DNA of 6,298 nucleotides from Spirochaetaceae bacterium (GTDB taxonomy: Bacteria; Spirochaetota; Spirochaetia; Treponematales; Treponemataceae), in the NCBI GenBank assembly GCA_031290725.1, contig JAITMZ010000177.1:1-6298 (forward strand), in the 5' to 3' direction. How positions within the stretch are numbered: position 1 is the stretch's first letter; each line of letters starts with the position of its first letter. Position numbers and translations under genes: made by a program. Below, one piece after another: positions 1-5,571 of the stretch. Below the pieces are notes generated by a model. It did not search any database. It was given only the letters and a program-made list of their open reading frames with translations, and was not told the DNA's origin.

Positions 1-101
1 CCCCCCCCCCCCCCCACCCCCCCCCCACCACCCCCACCCACCCCCACCCACCACCCCCCACCCCACCCACCCCCCCGGGGGGGGGGGCCCCCCCGCCGGG
101 G
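1..101. repeat. Low-complexity C/A tract followed by G and C homopolymer runs
   Basis: From 1 to 76 the plus strand contains only C and A, with single A residues breaking C runs of 2 to 15. The unit CCCCCACCCA occurs twice in tandem at 31-50. Then come 11 G (77-87), 7 C (88-94) and a short GCCGGGG. The minus strand is therefore a G/T tract with many runs of three or more G, a textbook G-quadruplex composition, and the plus strand fits an i-motif. The C6-G11-C7 block is also self-complementary. I see no coding sense in it. It could be a real simple-sequence tract between two genes or a sequencing/assembly artefact at a contig end; the sequence alone cannot decide. Confidence 0.85.
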
Positions 102-123
102 ATTCTCAAAAAAAGTGGGAAAA

Positions 124-157
124 CAGTGCCGGAAAACTTGTCGCACTGCCTTTTTTT
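124..157 (+). terminator. Intrinsic terminator of a gene left of the window
   Basis: CAGTGC (124-129) and GCACTG (143-148) form a perfect 6-bp stem around a 13-base loop. The stem is followed by CC and then seven T (151-157). This is the standard form of a rho-independent terminator reading rightwards. Seven A at 108-114 could pair with the T run across an internal loop, so weak activity on the other strand is possible. The gene it would end lies outside the window. Its right arm and T run sit inside the promoter of the next gene. Confidence 0.6.
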
Positions 158-166
158 CAGTATATT
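138..166 (+). promoter_or_regulatory. Sigma70-type promoter for the Na/phosphate symporter gene
   Basis: TTGTCG (138-143) and TATATT (161-166) are separated by exactly 17 bp. The -10 box matches consensus at five of six positions and the -35 box at about four of six. A transcript starting 7 bases after the -10 box would begin at 173, the first base of the ATG of the gene, so the message would be leaderless. There is no Shine-Dalgarno sequence in front of that ATG, which agrees. The -35 box shares one base with the right arm of the terminator stem and the T run lies in the spacer. Confidence 0.5.
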
Positions 167-172
167 TCAGGT

Positions 173-1831
173 ATGATGATTGTGTCGATTGTTTTTGTAC
201 TGGGCGGCAGCCTAGGAATGTTGCTGTATGGCATGAAGATGATGAGCGACGGCATTCAAAAGGGTGCGGGAAACACCCTGCGCTCTGTGCTGGGATTTAT
301 GACCGGTAACCGGTTTTTCGCGGTTCTCACCGGCCTTTTGGTCACCGCCATCGTCCAGTCCTCCGGGGCTGCCACGGTGATGGTGGTATCCTTTGTGAAC
401 GCCGGGATCATGTCGCTGGAACAGTCCGCTGGAGTGATCTTCGGGGCGAATATCGGTACCACGGCGACCGCCTGGATCGTGTCCCTCTTTGGCTTTAACT
501 TCAAGATTTCAGCGGTGGCGCTGCCGGTCTTCGGTATCGGGTACCTGTTGACCGCAGTGAAACGCCTCAAGGCGGGGAACCTGGGGGAAGGGCTGATGGG
601 ATTCGCGCTGCTCTTCCTGGGGCTGGACTTTTTGTCCAGCGCCATTCCCCGGCCAGGCGCGGAAAATGCGGCTTTTCTGTCGACATTCTCAAGCCTGGGG
701 GCCCTGGGGCTGCCGGTGGGCATTTTCGCGGGGCTGCTTTTTACCATGCTCATACATTCTTCCAGCGCCATGACGGCGGTGATCATCACCCTGGCGTATA
801 ACGGGCTTTTGACCTGGGAATTCTCGGCGGCCATGGTGCTGGGGAGCAACATCGGCTCCACGGCGGACGCGGTGCTGGCTTCCCTGGGAACCAAGGTGAA
901 CGCCCGGCGGGCCGCGTTGATTCACGTGCTGTTCAACGTCACCGGCACCATCCTGGCGGCGCTCTTTTTCCGGCCCCTGCTGGCCCTGGTGGACTACATC
1001 ACCCCAGGAACCGTGGAGGATACCATCACCAATCACATCGCCATGCTCCACACGGTGTTCAACCTGCTGTGTACCCTGCTCTTCCTGCCCTTCACCAGGC
1101 AAATCGCCGCGCTGACCGAGCGCCTCATCAAGCCCCGGGAGGGGGAAATCCCCACGGAATACCGCCTGCCCTTCTTTGATAGCGGCCTAAAGGAAAACAC
1201 GGCAGCCCAGGTGATTCGCGCGGAAAAAGAAATCGCCGACATGGCCGACCTGGTGATGGGCATGTTCGCCAGGATACGGAAGGGGTTTGACGACCGGAGC
1301 GAGCGCTTCATCACCGAACACCTGGATGCCCTGCTGGCGGCGGAGGACTACGCAGACCAGATGAAGGAGGAACTGAGCGCATTCCTGGTGCAATGTCTGG
1401 CTGTGTCCGGCAACATCAAGGCCCAAGACCACATCCGCGTACTCCTCCGGGTGGTGGACGACCTGGAGAGCATGAGCGACGACTGCTACTCCGTGGCGGC
1501 GCTCCTCCGGCGGAGCATCGACAAGAAGATGATCTTTGACCCGGAAGACGTGGAGCGCCTCCATCCCTACACGGACCTGGCGGAGCAATTCCTGGTGTTC
1601 GTCCGGGAGCATATCAACAAACGCCTGTCCCCGGAGGAATTCCAGGCCGCTTCGGCATTGGAAGACCAAATCGACGCATTCAGAAAGCAACTAAAAAAAG
1701 TGGCCCGGAAGCGCCTGGAAAAAGGCGCGGACGTGAAGACCGAATTGCTCTACCTGGACTTGGTGAGAAACATCGAAAAGATCGGCGACCGGGCGTTCAG
1801 TATTTCCGAGGCGCTGGCTGAAATGCGGTAA
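173..1831 (+). CDS. Na/Pi symporter family protein with C-terminal PhoU-like domain
   Basis: This is an inner-membrane carrier of the Na/phosphate cotransporter II (NptA/YjbB-like) family, expected to move inorganic phosphate with sodium; direction and substrate are inferred from the family. The 552-residue protein shows the two inverted family repeats: QSSGAAT (62-68) with GANIGTT (91-97), then HSSSAMT (195-201) with GSNIGST (224-230). HxxFN occurs twice (251-255, 293-297). Hydrophobic segments fill about 4-21 and 48-310. From about 340 the protein is soluble and helical, PhoU-like, with two acidic ExxxD motifs (E432/D436 and E535/D539) of the type that binds metal in PhoU proteins. The length is normal for the PhoU-tailed form. 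The start at 173 is chosen because only about 17 residues precede the conserved LYGMKMMSDGIQ block. ATG 176 is an in-frame alternative. No ribosome binding site is visible. It is transcribed alone, since the next gene has its own promoter. Confidence 0.93.
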   Translation: MMIVSIVFVLGGSLGMLLYGMKMMSDGIQKGAGNTLRSVLGFMTGNRFFAVLTGLLVTAIVQSSGAATVMVVSFVNAGIMSLEQSAGVIFGANIGTTATAWIVSLFGFNFKISAVALPVFGIGYLLTAVKRLKAGNLGEGLMGFALLFLGLDFLSSAIPRPGAENAAFLSTFSSLGALGLPVGIFAGLLFTMLIHSSSAMTAVIITLAYNGLLTWEFSAAMVLGSNIGSTADAVLASLGTKVNARRAALIHVLFNVTGTILAALFFRPLLALVDYITPGTVEDTITNHIAMLHTVFNLLCTLLFLPFTRQIAALTERLIKPREGEIPTEYRLPFFDSGLKENTAAQVIRAEKEIADMADLVMGMFARIRKGFDDRSERFITEHLDALLAAEDYADQMKEELSAFLVQCLAVSGNIKAQDHIRVLLRVVDDLESMSDDCYSVAALLRRSIDKKMIFDPEDVERLHPYTDLAEQFLVFVREHINKRLSPEEFQAASALEDQIDAFRKQLKKVARKRLEKGADVKTELLYLDLVRNIEKIGDRAFSISEALAEMR

Positions 1832-1845
1832 GAAAAGTTTTTATA

Positions 1846-1864
1846 CAAATTTTGGAACAATTTG
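1846..1864. promoter_or_regulatory. Small palindrome overlapping a -35 box, possible operator
   Basis: CAAATT (1846-1851) and AATTTG (1859-1864) are perfect inverted repeats around a 7-base centre. The right arm overlaps the first three bases of the -35 box at 1862-1867, a position where a bound regulator would block RNA polymerase. It is not a convincing terminator, because the stem is AT-rich and no T run follows. In AT-rich spacer DNA such a palindrome can arise by chance, so this is a weak call. Confidence 0.25.
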
Positions 1865-1890
1865 CGTTTTTGTGTAACCTGTGGTATAAT
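1862..1890 (+). promoter_or_regulatory. Strong extended -10 promoter for the MetX-like gene
   Basis: TTGCGT (1862-1867) is followed after exactly 17 bp by a perfect TATAAT (1885-1890). A TG one base before the -10 box (1882-1883) makes it an extended -10 element. The predicted transcription start is near 1896-1898, giving a leader of about 37 bases that contains an A/T-rich stretch and then the ribosome binding site. This is the best promoter in the window. Confidence 0.85.
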
Positions 1891-1923
1891 TAACTCAGAA
1901 AGTATATTTTTTTATTCGCGTAC

Positions 1924-1930
1924 GGAGGAG
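1924..1930 (+). promoter_or_regulatory. Strong Shine-Dalgarno site that fixes the start at 1934
   Basis: GGAGGAG lies three bases before ATG 1934 (five counted from the end of GGAGG). It decides the start: an in-frame TTG at 1862 would add 24 residues but lies within the -35 box, upstream of the predicted transcription start. This is the only strong ribosome binding site in front of any gene in the window. Confidence 0.85.
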
Positions 1931-1933
1931 TTT

Positions 1934-3037
1934 ATGAGCGAGTTTATTCAACGAAACGTTTTTGAGGCCCCGTCCTTCACTCTGGAGAATGGGCGGACTA
2001 TTCCCCTATGCCTCGGCTACGAGACCTACGGCACCCTGAATGAGGCCAAGGACAACGCCGTCCTCGTGCCCCACCCCTTTAGCCAGTTCGGCCACGCCGC
2101 GGGGGTCTATTCCCCTGACGACGCCATGCCCGGCTACTGGGACGGCCTCATCGGGCCGGGGAAGGGGATCGACACAAGCCGCTACTTTGTGATTTCGCCG
2201 GACAGCCTCTGCTGCATCCCGGCGAGGAACCCCCTAGTGAAGACCACCGGCCCCATGACCATCAACGCTGCCACGGGGAAGCCCTACGGCCTCCGGTTCC
2301 CGGTGGTCACCATGCGGGACATCGCCCGCACACAGAAGCTGCTCGTGGAAAGCCTCGGCATCACCCGCCTCCACGCCGCTGCCGGGGCGTCCATGGGGGG
2401 CATGATCGCCATGCACCTCGCCCTCGATGCGCCCTCCTTCGTGGGCCGCCTCCTCGGGGTGGTCACGTCGCCGGTGAACCCCCTTCCCGCGTCCATGCAG
2501 TTCATGCACCTCATCCCCGGCGAGGCCGACCCGGCCTTTAACCACGGGGACTATTATGACGGCCATTTTCCCGTGAAGGCCATGACCGAGGTCACCGAGA
2601 ACCTGATCATCAACGCCTACACCCCCCGGTTCATCGAGAACCTCTTCCCCCGGAGCAGTGCCGACGAAAGCGCCTACCAGGATATCAACAACAAGATGGG
2701 GTTTGAGGCTGCCCTGGAAGAGATGGCCCGGTCCATGAGCGTGTATTCGGACTACAATAGCTGGATCTACTCCTGCCGGATCACGGCGGGCCACAATATC
2801 GCCCGGGGCCACGAGAATATGAAGGAGGCCCTTGCTCCTCTCACGGCGGCTACCCTGCTTATCTCCAATCAGCAGGACAGTTTTGAGCCCCCGCCCTACA
2901 GTAAAACCATGGTCAAGGACCTGAAGGAGCTGGGAAAGCAGGCCGATTTCGTGCTCTTCGATGATCCCTTCGGTCACATGGCCGCCTTTGCCCGCCCTGA
3001 TCTGTTCAGCGACAAGGTGAAGGCATTCTTATGCTAG
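1934..3037 (+). CDS. MetX-like alpha/beta-hydrolase, divergent homoserine-acetyltransferase relative
   Basis: This 367-residue protein has the alpha/beta-hydrolase fold of the MetX (homoserine O-acetyltransferase) family and is probably cytoplasmic, as no signal peptide is seen. Family blocks are clear: YWDGLIGPGKGIDT (68-81), the TGP...ATGKPYG...FPVVTMRD region (105-129), and the nucleophile elbow GASMGGM with Ser153. The rest of a catalytic triad fits: Asp315 in SNQQDSFEPP and His348 in FGHMAAF. Two segments differ from true MetX. The LGGCYGSTGP-like loop is replaced and lengthened (SLCCIPARNPLVKTTGP), and the arginine-containing helix after GDYY (206-208) is not recognisable. The activity may therefore be that of an esterase or another acyltransferase, with methionine synthesis only a possibility. 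I recall a database class of MetX-like putative esterases and this may belong there. It has its own promoter and ribosome binding site, and no methionine gene is adjacent. Confidence 0.88.
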   Translation: MSEFIQRNVFEAPSFTLENGRTIPLCLGYETYGTLNEAKDNAVLVPHPFSQFGHAAGVYSPDDAMPGYWDGLIGPGKGIDTSRYFVISPDSLCCIPARNPLVKTTGPMTINAATGKPYGLRFPVVTMRDIARTQKLLVESLGITRLHAAAGASMGGMIAMHLALDAPSFVGRLLGVVTSPVNPLPASMQFMHLIPGEADPAFNHGDYYDGHFPVKAMTEVTENLIINAYTPRFIENLFPRSSADESAYQDINNKMGFEAALEEMARSMSVYSDYNSWIYSCRITAGHNIARGHENMKEALAPLTAATLLISNQQDSFEPPPYSKTMVKDLKELGKQADFVLFDDPFGHMAAFARPDLFSDKVKAFLC

Positions 3038-3104
3038 TGGAACCCCGCACCCCCAGTAGTCCCTGGACGAATCTCTACCCACAAACCGGAAGACCCCGGG
3101 GCAG

Positions 3105-3255
3105 TAGTCTTTGTGGGGGGACTGGGGAGGGGAGCGGGCGGGGCACTGAACATTCCACAGCTACGCAATACCTTTAAATCCACATATTCTTCAGAGGCGA
3201 GGACGTTCCGGGCCCCGCCCGCCCGCTCCCCTCCCTAGTCCCCGTGCAAAGACTA
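3105..3255. repeat. Long imperfect inverted repeat with G-rich arms (intergenic element)
   Basis: The left arm (3105-3144) and right arm (3212-3255) flank a 67-bp spacer that is more A/T-rich. Outer parts TAGTCTTTG and CAAAGACTA pair perfectly. After a 3-position irregularity (two G-U wobbles and one G-G clash), inner parts 3117-3144 and 3212-3243 pair throughout except for one G-U wobble (3124/3236) and a four-base GGGC insertion in the right arm. As RNA this would be a very stable stem of about 40 pairs. The left arm has five G runs of 3-6 bases with 1-3-base gaps, so it could form a G-quadruplex instead, and the minus strand of the right arm likewise. A smaller nested hairpin, AAGAC (3090-3094) with GTCTT (3107-3111), competes with the outer arm. 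Possible roles are a terminator/mRNA-end stabiliser for the upstream gene, a REP-like element, or a MITE remnant. No target-site duplication or transposase was recognised. Confidence 0.8.
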
Positions 3256-3261
3256 TAGTGG

Positions 3262-3295
3262 GCGTGGAATCCCAGGCGCACGAGCGCGGAATCCC
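3262..3295 (+). repeat. Direct repeat pair abutting a -35 box, possible operator
   Basis: GCGTGGAATCCC (3262-3273) and GCGCGGAATCCC (3284-3295) differ at one base of 12 and start 22 bp apart, close to two DNA turns. The second copy ends at the base before the -35 box of the FemAB promoter (3296). This is the usual place for an activator or a repressor dimer. A weaker third copy, GTGGAACCCC, lies at 3037-3046, just after the MetX-like gene, and suggests these may instead be parts of a repeated element. No regulator can be named. Confidence 0.45.
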
Positions 3296-3324
3296 TTGCG
3301 TTTTTTCGCACCCCATGCTACACT
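3296..3324 (+). promoter_or_regulatory. Promoter of the FemAB-family gene, extended -10
   Basis: TTGCGT (3296-3301), a 17-bp spacer, then TACACT (3319-3324) preceded by TGC (3316-3318), an extended -10. The -35 box and the T run after it (TTGCGTTTTT) are identical to those of the promoter at 1862. A transcript starting 7 bases after the -10 box would begin at 3331, the first base of the GTG start codon. That is the same geometry as at 166/173. Confidence 0.65.
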
Positions 3325-3330
3325 ATCCCC

Positions 3331-4437
3331 GTGGTTACGTCATTTTTGCAGTCCCCCTTCTGGGCTGATTTTAAAGCCGCCCACGGATGGAAGCCGCTGT
3401 TTTTTCGCCCCCCAACGGCTGCCGACTCCGTCCTGGCACTGGTGCGGACATTTCGCTTTTTCTCCTTGGCCTACGTGCCCCTGTGGCAGCCCTGTTCAAG
3501 AACGGCACCCCTGCCGCTTTTGAACATTGACCCCTGCGGCTGCCATCCGGGGCAGCCTTTGCCTACGCCCGCCGATTTTATCGCCGCGGCCTGTGCCCTG
3601 AAACCGCTCCTGCCGGCCAACACCCTGTGCGTGCGCTTTGAACCCCCGGCGCTGTTTGCGTCCCTGGGGGAGTGCGCCGGCTGGAAGCGGGACCTCACCG
3701 CCCGCCGGGAATGTCCCAACGTTGACCGCTGTGCCCGCCGCGCCTGCCCGGTGTGCGGCCACAACCCCCGCCGAAGCCGCCTGTTCCCCGGCGCGGTGGT
3801 GCAGCCCCCGGACACGGTGCTCCTGGACCTGACCCCCGGCACGGAGGACCTCCGGGGAGCCATGAAGAGCAAGTGCCGCTATAATATACGATTGGCGGAG
3901 AAAAACGGCGTTACGGTACGCCGGACCAACGCAGCGGAGATCGGCGTGTTCTATGATTTGTACGGGATTACCGCCCAACGGGACAAGATAGCCGTCCACA
4001 GCCGCTCCTACTACGAGGACCTGCTGAACCGCTCCGCCCCCGGTTACGACACCCGGCTCTACATCGCATCCCACGACGGCGAAGATCTGGCGGCGATCAT
4101 CACCCTCTTCACCGCAAAGGAAGCGGTCTATCTCTACGGTGCATCTTCCAACAACAAGCGTAACCTCATGCCCGCCTACCTGCTCCAGTGGCAGGCCATT
4201 CAGGACGCCAAAGCTTTCGGCTCCCGGGTCTACGATTTCTACGGTATCCCTCCCACGGAAGACGGCACCCACCCGCTGCACGGGCTGTGGAGATTCAAGA
4301 CCGGATTCGGGGGCGCCATTGTGCACCGGGCGGGCACCCTGGATGCGCCCCTGTCGCCCCTGTACGGCACCTACCGCTTGGTGGAAACAGCGCGGACGGT
4401 GTGGTACAAACGGCTCAACAAGCTACTTCGCCGGTAG
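3331..4437 (+). CDS. FemAB-family peptidoglycan aminoacyltransferase-like protein
   Basis: This 368-residue protein belongs to the FemAB/FemX family, GNAT-fold enzymes that add amino acids from aminoacyl-tRNA to the peptide of lipid II on the cytoplasmic membrane face. Which amino acid is added, or whether it serves another substrate, cannot be told. Conserved blocks: SFLQSPFW near the N-terminus (4-11), QPPDTVLLDL (158-167), RYNIRLAEKNGV (183-194), YLYGASSNNKRNLMPAYLLQW (267-287), YDFYGIP (301-307) and HPLHGLWRFKTGFGG (314-328). The start is GTG 3331: the conserved FLQSPFW block begins at residue 5, no start codon lies close upstream in frame, and the promoter sits immediately before it. No ribosome binding site exists, so the mRNA is probably leaderless. 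Odd: residues about 115-145 form an Arg/Cys-rich insertion with C115, C128, C134, C139, C142 and H144. The 3' end overlaps the convergent kinase gene by 15 bp. Confidence 0.85.
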   Translation: MVTSFLQSPFWADFKAAHGWKPLFFRPPTAADSVLALVRTFRFFSLAYVPLWQPCSRTAPLPLLNIDPCGCHPGQPLPTPADFIAAACALKPLLPANTLCVRFEPPALFASLGECAGWKRDLTARRECPNVDRCARRACPVCGHNPRRSRLFPGAVVQPPDTVLLDLTPGTEDLRGAMKSKCRYNIRLAEKNGVTVRRTNAAEIGVFYDLYGITAQRDKIAVHSRSYYEDLLNRSAPGYDTRLYIASHDGEDLAAIITLFTAKEAVYLYGASSNNKRNLMPAYLLQWQAIQDAKAFGSRVYDFYGIPPTEDGTHPLHGLWRFKTGFGGAIVHRAGTLDAPLSPLYGTYRLVETARTVWYKRLNKLLRR

Positions 4438-4438
4438 C
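4422..4438. other. Small hairpin spanning both convergent stop codons
   Basis: GCTAC (4422-4426) and GTAGC (4434-4438) form a 5-bp palindrome with a 7-base loop. The TAG stop of the plus-strand FemAB gene (4435-4437) and the TAG stop of the minus-strand kinase gene (4425-4423) are the two arms. No T run follows on either strand, so it is not a standard terminator. None was found elsewhere between these genes, so transcripts may run into each other. Confidence 0.35.
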
Positions 4439-5562
4439 AATACCGGGATAAGGGGTGCCGTCAGTTCCAGGGTGATGGGGAAATCCCTGGGTTCCAGCAG
4501 AATGGCCTCGCCGTCGGTCTGGGCCAGAATCGGGCGAACGCTGTTGATGATGAGCCGGGAGGCGGTGTACATGAAGGTTTCCGGGCAGCTCACGTGGATA
4601 CCGGTAACGCTGTACTCCTTGAACGCAATCTTTCTTATCAGGGACATCTGTTTGATGGCACAGATGTTCCGGTCATCGGGCAAAATCGGCTTGTGGGCAC
4701 CGTAGGTGCGGTGGCCGGAGATACCCATGGCGATGAGGAGAAACTTCTCCCACAGGGTTTTGATGACCGCCCCCGCCTTGTCATAGACTTCCAGGTTGAT
4801 GTGATCCACCTTATAGAACCGATCGTATAAAAGTGAGGCGATGTCTATCCACAGTTTGTAGGAATCACCGGGAAATTTGTGCTTCATCCTGTTGGTCATG
4901 TGGGTCACGAAGGCATCAAGCCCCACGGAGAGTATGTTGAAAGCGAAAAACGGCCCCTTCCCGGCGGTGGCCGTGACAAGCTTCACCGCGGGCTTGAATT
5001 CTACGTTCACCGGCCCCAAGAGCCGCTCCAGTGCGGCGTCCAGTTCCCACTCATCGGAACCGTCGTTCCCCGTACCCAGGGGCAGGCGCACTACCGCGAG
5101 CCGCCGCCGGGCTTCATCGGGCAGCCGGACAAACTCCCGGAGCGCCTCCAGGCTGGTGCCGTCCCCCCCGGCCACCACCAGCAGGTGAAAGGGCCCGTCG
5201 CTTTTTTGCGCGTCCTCCGTTATTTCCAGTGCCATCCGGCCGGCAAAAATGTTCGCATCCCCCACTTTTCCGGTAAAGATAACCCCCCGACCGCCCCACT
5301 CGCCCCCCTCGGCAATCGCCGTGCGGGACGGGCGGGCGGGGATGCTTCGTTCGGCATTTTGCGCGGCCCGTTCCGCCGCAGCCTGGATCATGATCCGGTG
5401 TTTTGTCCAACGCCGGGGGATGGTAAATCCGCCAGCCACGGGGTTTGCGATAATTGTGAAAGCCAGAGGCCGGCCCTGCTCCAGGGGCGTTTTGACACAG
5501 ATTTGGTACAGTGATTCCGTAAAATACGAGAATTGGCCCCTGAGTTTGGCTGACATCATCAT
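4423..5562 (-). CDS. Diacylglycerol kinase catalytic-domain protein (lipid kinase family)
   Basis: This 379-residue protein has the DAGK_cat / YegS-DgkB type lipid-kinase fold, which phosphorylates diacylglycerol or a related lipid with ATP at the membrane and recycles lipid. It could also act on a sphingoid or other lipid. Seen in order: start of the nucleotide domain at FTIIANPVAGG (35-45), the ATP-binding loop VVAGGDGTS (129-137), LPLGTGND (160-167), NILSVGLDAFV (209-219), and a C-terminal DGE (350-352) of the kind conserved in the family. Two differences from typical bacterial members are about 33 extra residues before the first strand and a Gly-rich insertion at roughly 80-112. Translation starts at the first of three consecutive ATG codons (5562, 5559, 5556); only a weak AGGG lies upstream. 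It is 9 bp downstream of the aldolase gene and probably cotranscribed with it. Confidence 0.85.
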   Translation of the reverse strand: MMMSAKLRGQFSYFTESLYQICVKTPLEQGRPLAFTIIANPVAGGFTIPRRWTKHRIMIQAAAERAAQNAERSIPARPSRTAIAEGGEWGGRGVIFTGKVGDANIFAGRMALEITEDAQKSDGPFHLLVVAGGDGTSLEALREFVRLPDEARRRLAVVRLPLGTGNDGSDEWELDAALERLLGPVNVEFKPAVKLVTATAGKGPFFAFNILSVGLDAFVTHMTNRMKHKFPGDSYKLWIDIASLLYDRFYKVDHINLEVYDKAGAVIKTLWEKFLLIAMGISGHRTYGAHKPILPDDRNICAIKQMSLIRKIAFKEYSVTGIHVSCPETFMYTASRLIINSVRPILAQTDGEAILLEPRDFPITLELTAPLIPVLLPAK

Positions 5563-5571
5563 GGGGATGCC

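Noticed and set aside
115..309. Plus-strand open frame of 64 codons overlapping the start of the symporter gene
   Set aside because: It begins inside the region before the terminator stem, runs through terminator and promoter, and gives a Cys-rich peptide with no family likeness; the symporter frame is clearly the coding one.
256..894. Long minus-strand open frame (212 codons) opposite the symporter gene
   Set aside because: High GC leaves antisense frames open; the peptide is Pro/Ala/Arg-rich with no recognisable domain and the plus strand carries a clear gene.
1862..1933. TTG at 1862 as a start that would lengthen the MetX-like protein by 24 residues
   Set aside because: The codon is part of the -35 box and lies upstream of the expected transcription start; ATG 1934 has a strong ribosome binding site and the family N-terminus begins there.
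2234..2977. Long minus-strand open frame (247 codons) opposite the MetX-like gene
   Set aside because: Composition is Gly/His/Val-rich, typical of a shadow of a GC-rich coding strand; no domain, no ribosome binding site recognised.
3105..3255. Insertion sequence or transposon end
   Set aside because: Inverted arms are present but there is no transposase, the enclosed 67 bp cannot code for one, and no target-site duplication was seen; a non-autonomous element remains possible and is listed as a repeat.
3262..3295. CRISPR-like repeat-spacer pattern
   Set aside because: Only two good 12-bp copies 22 bp apart with a 10-bp gap; far too few and too short for a CRISPR array.
3296..3523. Plus-strand open frame of 75 codons at the FemAB promoter
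   Set aside because: It starts in the -35 box and is in a different frame from the FemAB gene; peptide is Pro/Cys-rich without family likeness.
3496..4326. Long minus-strand open frame (276 codons) opposite the FemAB gene
   Set aside because: The opposite strand has unmistakable FemAB motifs along this whole stretch; the antisense peptide shows none.
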